Part shown: piece after piece, positions 57,707 to 64,000 of the stretch | Layout of the letters: every line of letters starts with the position of its first letter | Numbering within the stretch: position 1 is the first letter of the stretch | Notes under the pieces: generated by a model | The model's database searches: none | What the model was told of the DNA's origin: nothing | What the model saw: the letters and a program-made list of their open reading frames with translations, nothing else | NCBI GenBank assembly: GCA_001797315.1 | Contig: MGPC01000031.1 | Location: 62,001 to 126,000 of the forward strand | Reading direction: 5' to 3' | Length of the DNA: 64,000 bases | Origin: Curvibacter sp. GWA2_64_110 | GTDB taxonomy: Bacteria > Pseudomonadota > Gammaproteobacteria > Burkholderiales > Burkholderiaceae_C | Position numbers and translations under genes: made by a program

Positions 57707-59965
57707 CTGCTGGAAGAAATTGAAGGAAGTGTCCAAGGACATCGAGACGGCCATGGTTTTGTGGTGCGCGACGACGGCGAACCGGACATTTATTTGCCCC
57801 CCAACGAGATGCGTGCCGTGCTCCACAAGGACCGCGTCAAGGCGCGCATCGTGCGTTCTGATCGCAAGGGCCGCCCCGAGGGGCGCGTGCTGGAGATCAT
57901 CGAGCGACCGGCGCATCCCATCATCGGCCGGCTGCTGCAGGAAAGCGGTGTCTGGCTGGTGGCGCCGGAGGACAAGCGCTACGGCCAGGATGTGCTGATT
58001 CCCAAGGGCGCCACCGGCCAGGCCAAACCTGGCCAGGTGGTGGTGGTGGAACTGGTGGAGCCGCCGGCGCTGTTTGGCCAGCCGGTGGGACGCATCAAGG
58101 AAGTGCTGGGCGAGATCGACGACCCCGGCATGGAAATCGAGATCGCGGTACGCAAGTACAGCGTGCCGCATGAGTTCACCGATGCCTGCATTGCCCAGGC
58201 GCGCAGCCTGCCTGATACGGTGCGGCCGCAGGACAAGCGAAATCGTGTTGACCTGACCGATGTGCCACTGGTGACCATCGACGGCGAGGACGCGCGCGAC
58301 TTCGACGACGCCGTCTATTGCGAGCCGGCGACTCAGGGGCGCGGCAAGAACGCGGTGCGCGGCTGGCGCCTGCTGGTGGCGATTGCCGATGTCAGCCACT
58401 ATGTCGAGACCGGTTCGCCGATCGATGTCGATGCCTACGAGCGCGCCACCAGCGTCTACTTCCCGCGCCGTGTCATCCCGATGCTGCCGGAGAAGCTGTC
58501 CAACGGCTTGTGCTCGCTCAACCCCGAGGTCGAGCGCCTGTGCATGGTGTGCGACATGTTCATCAGCAGCGAAGGCGAGATCTCGGCCTACCAGTTCTAC
58601 CCGGCGGTGATGTTCAGCCATGCGCGCCTGACCTACACCGAGGTGGCGGCCATCCTGTCCAACACCCACGGCCCGGAGGCGCAGCGGCGCAAGGCGCTGG
58701 TGGGCGACCTGCTGAATCTCGACGATGTCTACCGCGCCCTGCTGGCGGCCCGTGCCAAGCGCGGTGCGGTGGATTTCGAGACCACCGAGACCCAGATCAT
58801 CTGCGACGAAAGCGGCCGCATCGAGAAAATCGTGCCGCGCGTGCGCAACGAGGCGCACCGCCTGATCGAGGAGGCCATGCTGGCGGCCAACGTCTGCAGC
58901 GCCGACTTCATTGGCCAGAGCAAGCACGCCGGCCTGTTCCGTGTGCACGAGGGGCCGACGCCGGAGAAGAACGAGCTGCTGCGCAACTACCTCAAGGCCA
59001 CCGGCGTGGGCATGACCATCAGCGAGAACCCCTCGCCGGCGGAATTCCAGGCCATTGCCATCGCGACCAAGGAACGCCCGGACGCGCAGCAGATCCACAC
59101 CATGCTGCTGCGTTCGATGCAGCAGGCGATCTACACGCCGCACAACAGCGGCCACTTCGGCCTCGCCTTCGAGTCCTACACCCACTTCACCAGCCCGATC
59201 CGGCGTTACCCCGACCTGCTGGTGCACCGCGTGATCAAGGCCATCCTGGGCAAGACGCGTTACCATCTGCCGGCCCTGCCGACGCCGGGTGAGGCGCATG
59301 CCAAGCTGTCGCGCCGGATCGAGAAGAGCGAAGCCGCCAAGATGAAAGTCTCGGGCGAGAAGCCGAAGAAGGTCAGCGCCGAACTGATGGCCTGGCAGGC
59401 GGCCGGCCTGCATTGCAGCGCCAACGAGCGCCGTGCCGACGAGGCCAGCCGCGACGTGGAAGCCTGGCTCAAGTGCAAGTACATGCGCGAGCACCTGGGT
59501 GAGGAGTTCAGCGGCGTGGTGACGGCGGCCACCAGCTTCGGCATCTTTGTCACGCTCGACGCCATGTACGTCGAAGGGCTGGTGCACATCACCGAGCTCG
59601 GCGGCGAGTACTTCCGCTTCGACGAGGCGCGCCAGGAGCTGCGCGGCGAGCGCACCGGCATCCGTTATGCCATCGGCACGCGGGTGCGGGTGCAGGTCAG
59701 CCGGGTCGACCTGGACGGCCGGCGCATCGACTTTCGTCTGGTGCGCGAGGGCGAGGAGTTCATGGCTCGCGCCATGAAGGACAAGGGCTTGGCCCACGAA
59801 GGTCGCGGTGCGGAGGGGGCGTCTGCCAGGACGTCGGCCAAACGCGCGGCGAAGAAGGCGTCGGCCACGCAGTCCCGTGCATTGCCGTCACCGATCCAGG
59901 CGCTCAAGGCGGCGGTGAAGAAAGTGGCCGCCAAGAGCAAGGGACGCAAGAGTCGACGCAAATAA
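57707..59965 (+). CDS. rnr: ribonuclease R (start uncertain)
   Basis: This roughly 752-aa 3'-5' exoribonuclease degrades structured RNA. Cold-shock domains ([20 protein letters not shown]) are followed by the RNB domain with [15 protein letters not shown] (active-site Asp residues) and [20 protein letters not shown], an S1 domain and a Lys/Ala-rich tail. Between the tRNA on the other strand and the first domain there is no in-frame ATG, GTG or TTG. I start at a CTG (57707); ATT at 57719 is an alternative. The usual N-terminal helix-turn-helix region is absent. Confidence 0.9.
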   Translation: MLEEIEGSVQGHRDGHGFVVRDDGEPDIYLPPNEMRAVLHKDRVKARIVRSDRKGRPEGRVLEIIERPAHPIIGRLLQESGVWLVAPEDKRYGQDVLIPKGATGQAKPGQVVVVELVEPPALFGQPVGRIKEVLGEIDDPGMEIEIAVRKYSVPHEFTDACIAQARSLPDTVRPQDKRNRVDLTDVPLVTIDGEDARDFDDAVYCEPATQGRGKNAVRGWRLLVAIADVSHYVETGSPIDVDAYERATSVYFPRRVIPMLPEKLSNGLCSLNPEVERLCMVCDMFISSEGEISAYQFYPAVMFSHARLTYTEVAAILSNTHGPEAQRRKALVGDLLNLDDVYRALLAARAKRGAVDFETTETQIICDESGRIEKIVPRVRNEAHRLIEEAMLAANVCSADFIGQSKHAGLFRVHEGPTPEKNELLRNYLKATGVGMTISENPSPAEFQAIAIATKERPDAQQIHTMLLRSMQQAIYTPHNSGHFGLAFESYTHFTSPIRRYPDLLVHRVIKAILGKTRYHLPALPTPGEAHAKLSRRIEKSEAAKMKVSGEKPKKVSAELMAWQAAGLHCSANERRADEASRDVEAWLKCKYMREHLGEEFSGVVTAATSFGIFVTLDAMYVEGLVHITELGGEYFRFDEARQELRGERTGIRYAIGTRVRVQVSRVDLDGRRIDFRLVREGEEFMARAMKDKGLAHEGRGAEGASARTSAKRAAKKASATQSRALPSPIQALKAAVKKVAAKSKGRKSRRK

Positions 59966-59988
59966 GCCCAGTTTGGAGACCAGGAAGA

Positions 59989-60744
59989 ATGACGTGTCAT
60001 AACAAAGTGGCCATCGTGACCGGCGCCGGCACGGGCATCGGCAAGGCGGCAGCGCTGGCCTTGCTGGCCGACGGCTACCGCGTGGTGCTGGCCGGACGCC
60101 GGCGCGAGCCGCTGCAGGCGGTGGCAGACGCCTCAAGTGCCGGTGCGCGAGCCCTGGTGCTGCCCACCGATGTATCGCAGCCCGAGTCGGTGCGCGCGCT
60201 GTTCGATGCCACGGTGCAGGCCTGGGGGCGGGTGGACGTGCTGTTCAACAACGCCGGCGTCAATGCGCCGGGCGTGCCGCTGGAAGAGTTGGCGCTCGAG
60301 CAGTGGACGAACGTGGTGGACATCAACCTCACCGGCATGTTCCTGTGCATCCAGCAGGCCTTTCGCGTCATGAAAGCGCAGACGCCGCGCGGTGGACGCA
60401 TCATCAACAACGGTTCGATCTCGGCCCATGCACCGCGGCCGAATTCGATCGCCTACACCGCCACCAAGCATGGTGTGATGGGCCTGACCAAGGCCGCCTC
60501 GCTTGACGGTCGCCAACACGACATTGCGGTCGGCCAGATCGATATCGGCAACGCCGCCACCGAGATGGCCGAGCGCATGGCCAGGGGCGTGCCGCAGGCC
60601 AATGGCGAGATGGCGGTGGAGCCGCTGATGGACGTCAGCATCGTCGGCCAGTCGGTGCTCTACATGGCCAATCTGCCGCTGGAGGCCAATGTGCTGTTTC
60701 ACACGGTGATGGCGAGCAAGATGCCCTTCGTCGGGCGCGGCTGA
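59989..60744 (+). CDS. short-chain dehydrogenase/reductase
   Basis: This 251-aa classical SDR has [15 protein letters not shown] at residues 11-25, [32 protein letters not shown] with the catalytic Ser-Tyr-Lys, and a C-terminus ([19 protein letters not shown]) common in its subgroup. The substrate cannot be told. It follows rnr by 23 bp on the same strand. Confidence 0.88.
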   Translation: MTCHNKVAIVTGAGTGIGKAAALALLADGYRVVLAGRRREPLQAVADASSAGARALVLPTDVSQPESVRALFDATVQAWGRVDVLFNNAGVNAPGVPLEELALEQWTNVVDINLTGMFLCIQQAFRVMKAQTPRGGRIINNGSISAHAPRPNSIAYTATKHGVMGLTKAASLDGRQHDIAVGQIDIGNAATEMAERMARGVPQANGEMAVEPLMDVSIVGQSVLYMANLPLEANVLFHTVMASKMPFVGRG

Positions 60745-60761
60745 GTCACGGGTAACGGGTG

Positions 60762-62201
60762 TCAGCTGACGGCCTGCGCCAGCAGGCTGGCCGTCAAGGC
60801 TTGGTCCTGCGGCCAGATATCGGCGGCCTGGCCGTGTTGCCAGACGGCGGCGCAGGCGGCTTCGAACGCGCTTTCGCCCCGGGCCAGGCGAGCGCCGATC
60901 AGGCCGGCCAGTACATCGCCGGTGCCGGCGGTGGCCAGGCGGGCATTGCCCGTCGGGTTGATCACGGGTGTGGCGCCTGGTGCGGCGATCACCGTGCCCG
61001 AACCCTTGAGCACGACCGTGCAGCCCAACTGTTGTGCCAGTTGCTCCGCCGCGGCGAGCCGGTCGTGCTGCACCTCGGCTGTGGTCGAGCCGAGCAGGCG
61101 TGCCGCTTCCAAGGGGTGTGGCGTCAGCACGGTCTGGCGCTGGCGTGCGGCGCGTGCGCGCAGCAGGGTGGCCAACTGACTGTCGCTGGCGATCGAGTTG
61201 AGTGCGTCGGCATCCAGCACCAGGCGCGGTGCCATCGACAGCAGGCGCGGCAATGGCGCGGTTATGGCGCGGCCGCCGCCGCAACCGCCGACCACGGTCA
61301 GCTGCGCCGGATCGAGTGACGCCATCGGGCGGAACATCAATTCGGGTTGGCAGGTGTCAACCCCCAGGCTGCTGCCGTCGAGCAGACCGACAAAAACGCG
61401 CCCGGCACCATGGTGCAGCGCAGCCGTGGCCGCCAGCAGGGCGGCACCGCTCATGCCGGGTGCGCCACCGATGATGGCCACGTCGCCGTAACTGCCCTTG
61501 TGCGAGGCGTGCGGCCGCGTGGCTGGAGGCGGCGCCCCCCCCAGAGTTGCCTGTGGGGCGATCGAAGCCGTTTCTGCGCCGAGCGACTCGAACCAGACCT
61601 GCCCGGACTGGTCGCGCCCTTGGCCGGTGAACAGTCCGGGTTTGAGTGTGAGCAAGCTCAAGGAGTGGCTGGCGCGGACGCAGGGGCCGTTGGCCGCACC
61701 GGTATCTGCGTTCAGGCCCGAGGGCAGGTCCACTGCCAGCACGGGTACGGCGAGGGCGTTGATGTGCGCGATCCACTGCGCCAGGCGGCCTTCGGCCGGG
61801 CGCGTGGTGCCGATGCCGAGCAGGGCATCGATGCAGAAGTTGCACTCGGCCGGCTGGGCATCGAGGAAGCGCACGCCAGCGGCCTGGGCACGCGCGAACG
61901 AGGTCTGGGCGTCGGCCGGAGCGTCTTGCGGCGTGCCGAGCCAGCTTACCAGCGGCGTCTTGCCCCATTGCTGCAGATGCATGGCGGCTTCCAGCCCGTC
62001 GCCGCCGTTGTTGCCCGGCCCGCAGGCAATCCAGAACGTCTGTGCATGCGGCGCCAGCGCCAGCGCCAGCCGTGCCGTGGTCAGACCGGCACGCTGCATC
62101 AAGGTATGGGGCGGCAGCCCGGCGGCCAGTGCGGCTTCAAGTTGGCGCGTGGCGGCGATCTGGTGCAGCGGATGGGGGCGGCGGATGTCGATCTTGTCCA
62201 T
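60762..62201 (-). CDS. nnr: bifunctional NAD(P)H-hydrate epimerase / dehydratase
   Basis: This 479-aa repair enzyme for hydrated NAD(P)H has two parts. The N-terminal YjeF epimerase shows CGPGNNGGDGLEAAMHL and VDLPSGLNADTG. The C-terminal ADP-dependent dehydratase shows GAPGMSGAALLAATAALHHG and AGTGDVLAGLIGARLARG. Length matches the fused form (E. coli YjeF/Nnr). It converges with the SDR gene. Confidence 0.94.
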   Translation of the reverse strand: MDKIDIRRPHPLHQIAATRQLEAALAAGLPPHTLMQRAGLTTARLALALAPHAQTFWIACGPGNNGGDGLEAAMHLQQWGKTPLVSWLGTPQDAPADAQTSFARAQAAGVRFLDAQPAECNFCIDALLGIGTTRPAEGRLAQWIAHINALAVPVLAVDLPSGLNADTGAANGPCVRASHSLSLLTLKPGLFTGQGRDQSGQVWFESLGAETASIAPQATLGGAPPPATRPHASHKGSYGDVAIIGGAPGMSGAALLAATAALHHGAGRVFVGLLDGSSLGVDTCQPELMFRPMASLDPAQLTVVGGCGGGRAITAPLPRLLSMAPRLVLDADALNSIASDSQLATLLRARAARQRQTVLTPHPLEAARLLGSTTAEVQHDRLAAAEQLAQQLGCTVVLKGSGTVIAAPGATPVINPTGNARLATAGTGDVLAGLIGARLARGESAFEAACAAVWQHGQAADIWPQDQALTASLLAQAVS

Positions 62202-62219
62202 GCTGCATTGCCAGCGGGC

Positions 62220-63110
62220 TCAGAACTCGTAGCTGTCGCCTTCGCGCGCAAGACGGATTTCCGTCTTGTCGGCGGGGGGGGCCGGGTTGTCGGCCAGCGC
62301 CTGGGCAAAGGCCGCCTCCAGCGCGTCGTCGCTGCGTGTGGGCTCGTGATGGGTGCAGTAGAGCACGCGGGCGCCGGCTTGGCGCGCGACCTGGATGCTG
62401 CTCTCGAACGTGCCATGGCCCCAGCCCTTCTTGGCGGGGTACTCTTGCGCGGTGTAGGAGGTGTCGGCAATCAGAACGTCAACGCCTTGGACCGCTTTCA
62501 GGATGGCGGTCTGCTTTTCATCGACGAAAGCCTGGTACTCGGCATATTCGGCATCGCCTGGCTCGTAGATGTTGTAGGGTGGCTCATGGTCGCCGGTGAA
62601 GAACATCGACTTGCCGTGGCTTTCGATGCGGTAGCCGAAGTTGATGACCGGGTGGTTGAGCAGGTAGGGCGTGATGGTGGCGCTGCCGACCTGGATCGGC
62701 TGCTCGGGTGCCAGCGTCACATACTCGATGCGCGCCTTCATCTCGGCCTCGCGCACCGGGAAGTAGCTGTATTGCAGTTGCACCGACATGACCTGTTCCA
62801 CCCCCTTGCCGGAGACCGGGTCGAAGGCGCCATGCAGGCGCAGCAGGTTGCCGGGGATGAAGTTGGGAATGAAGAAGGGCAGGCCCTGAATGTGGTCCCA
62901 GTGCGAGTGTGTGATGAACACATTGGCCTGCACCGGCAGTTCGGTCAGCAGGGTCTGCGACAGCGGGAAGATGCCGGTGCCGGCGTCCAGGATGATCAGC
63001 TCGTTGTTGTCGGTGCGGATCTCGATGCAGGTGGTGTTGCCGCCATAGCGCACGGTGTGCGGCCCGGGGGAGGCGATGGAGCCGCGTACGCCCCAGAATT
63101 TGACTTTCAT
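62220..63110 (-). CDS. MBL-fold metallo-hydrolase
   Basis: This 296-aa metallo-beta-lactamase fold protein starts MKVKFWGVRGSIASPGPHT, then GGNTTCIEI and the metal motif THSHWDHIQGLPFF (H-x-H-x-D-H). GDHEPPY and CTHHEPTRSD supply further ligands. The GVRGS start is typical of a group annotated as cyclic-nucleotide or phosphonate-type hydrolases; the substrate is unknown. Its ATG overlaps the stop of the HDOD gene by 4 bp, so it may work in the same signalling path. Confidence 0.87.
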   Translation of the reverse strand: MKVKFWGVRGSIASPGPHTVRYGGNTTCIEIRTDNNELIILDAGTGIFPLSQTLLTELPVQANVFITHSHWDHIQGLPFFIPNFIPGNLLRLHGAFDPVSGKGVEQVMSVQLQYSYFPVREAEMKARIEYVTLAPEQPIQVGSATITPYLLNHPVINFGYRIESHGKSMFFTGDHEPPYNIYEPGDAEYAEYQAFVDEKQTAILKAVQGVDVLIADTSYTAQEYPAKKGWGHGTFESSIQVARQAGARVLYCTHHEPTRSDDALEAAFAQALADNPAPPADKTEIRLAREGDSYEF

Positions 63111-63955
63111 GATTCGAGTCGGGAAAAGATCTGGGCTTCTTCGAACAGGGCGTCCAGATCACCCAGCCGGGTAATGACGGCATCCAGATTGCCGCCCAGG
63201 CGCCGCGCCATGGCGGGGGGGAGTTCCTCGATGCAGGCATTACCGCCAAAGCCGAACTGCAATTTCTTGCTGATCTGGTTGGCGGCAAAAACGCAGGTGG
63301 TCATGTCGGTTTCTTTCAGTCCGGCGCCGTGCTGATTGCGGATGGTGTCCACCAGAAGAGGGGGGAAGCGCCATTTTTCCACCAGCATAGCGCCTACCAA
63401 GGCGTGGTCGGCACCGATGCTGTGCTGCAAGGCCTCGTGCAGCGAACTGCCGTCGCGCTGGCTGGCCTCCAGTGCTTGGCGGAATTCGTCGGGCATGAAC
63501 TGGGCAAACACCACCTTGCCGAAGTCGTGCAGCAGGCCGGCGATGAAACAGTCCATCGGGTCGGCATTGTCCAGGTCGGAGGCCAGTTGTTTGGCGATGC
63601 CGGCGGTGGCCAGCGAGTGCAGCAGGTACTGCTGCACGTCGAAGCCGGCGGCATTGCTTTTGGGCAGCATGCCAATGGCTGCGATGCTCAGCGCCAGGTT
63701 CTTGATGGTGTTGAAGCCCATGAAGACCACGGCATGGTTGATCGAGGTGACCTGCTTGGGCAGGTTGTAGTGGGCCGAGTTGACGACCTTGAGGACCTTG
63801 ACCGTGAGCACCGGGTCCTTGTCGATCACCTGCACCAGATCCTTGGGCGTGCAGTCCACGTCCCGGGTCAGTTCCAGGATTTTCTGCACGCTCTTGGGGA
63901 AGGCGGGCATGTCGTCGACAGCGGCAGCCAGGCGTTGGGATTGTTCGGGACTCAT
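63107..63955 (-). CDS. HDOD domain protein
   Basis: This 282-aa HDOD protein has LPAFPKSVQKILEL-like start (DDMPAFPKSVQKILELTRDV), HAVVFMGFNTIKNLALSI and AGLLHDFGKVVFAQFMP, in which the HD pair is kept, unlike in many HDOD proteins. I use ATG 63955 (MSPEQSQRL); an in-frame ATG 12 codons upstream (63991) is possible. It is coupled to the MBL-fold gene. Confidence 0.88.
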   Translation of the reverse strand: MSPEQSQRLAAAVDDMPAFPKSVQKILELTRDVDCTPKDLVQVIDKDPVLTVKVLKVVNSAHYNLPKQVTSINHAVVFMGFNTIKNLALSIAAIGMLPKSNAAGFDVQQYLLHSLATAGIAKQLASDLDNADPMDCFIAGLLHDFGKVVFAQFMPDEFRQALEASQRDGSSLHEALQHSIGADHALVGAMLVEKWRFPPLLVDTIRNQHGAGLKETDMTTCVFAANQISKKLQFGFGGNACIEELPPAMARRLGGNLDAVITRLGDLDALFEEAQIFSRLES

Positions 63956-64000
63956 GAGCAAGGGGGACCGGTGATTAAGCCGAATGTACATGAATCATCC

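Overview
The window looks like about 40 kb of core chromosome from a high-GC betaproteobacterium of the order Burkholderiales, most likely family Comamonadaceae, interrupted by one accessory island. The evidence is a DUF3579 gene, PhaR, an RpoD with a long Lys/Ala/Pro-rich N-terminus, orphan ParA, the PA2779/PA2778 pair, and two families of dispersed palindromic repeats that I recall from Comamonadaceae genomes. The genus cannot be fixed from this sequence alone.

Core block 1 (1-30433): the end of parC, a flavin monooxygenase, a cysteine-cluster protein, argF and argD (one leftward unit), DUF3579, rpsT, murJ, a SirB1-type protein, PA2779/PA2778-like proteins, ParA, purM, a PerM-type permease, hda, a HAD phosphatase, pcnB-folK, a chemoreceptor, RidA, a TgpA-type transglutaminase with mltB, an HDOD protein, comEC, rpoD and dnaG.

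Island (about 30484-54184, 23.7 kb): imperfect inverted repeats (about 26 of 35 positions, counted by hand) bound it. At the right end lie three coupled leftward genes that I recognise as the Gamma-Mobile-Trio (GMT) gmtY-gmtZ-gmtX, preceded by a small helix-turn-helix gene interrupted by an amber codon. Cargo 1 is a metal-resistance module: a Cd/Zn/Pb P-type ATPase, a transglutaminase-like protein, CzcI, a CzcCBA-type tripartite pump and two small periplasmic or membrane proteins. All run leftward from a MerR-type promoter with a 19-bp spacer, and a CadR/PbrR regulator and a YnfA-type protein lie on the other strand. A short tyrosine recombinase at 36726-37349 separates this from cargo 2. Cargo 2 holds a small XRE-like protein directly upstream of a 1014-aa fusion of a caspase-like protease to a Ski2/Hel308-like helicase, followed after a 597-bp gap by a coupled membrane protein and PIN-domain protein. 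Cargo 2 is the best candidate for an undescribed conflict or anti-phage system.

Core block 2 (54200-63955): an HSD10-type short-chain dehydrogenase with a perfect 22-bp operator-like palindrome upstream, tRNA-Val(GAC), phaR, rimO, tRNA-Leu(CAG) on the minus strand, rnr (with no ordinary start codon), a second short-chain dehydrogenase, the NAD(P)H-hydrate repair enzyme, an MBL-fold hydrolase and an HDOD protein.
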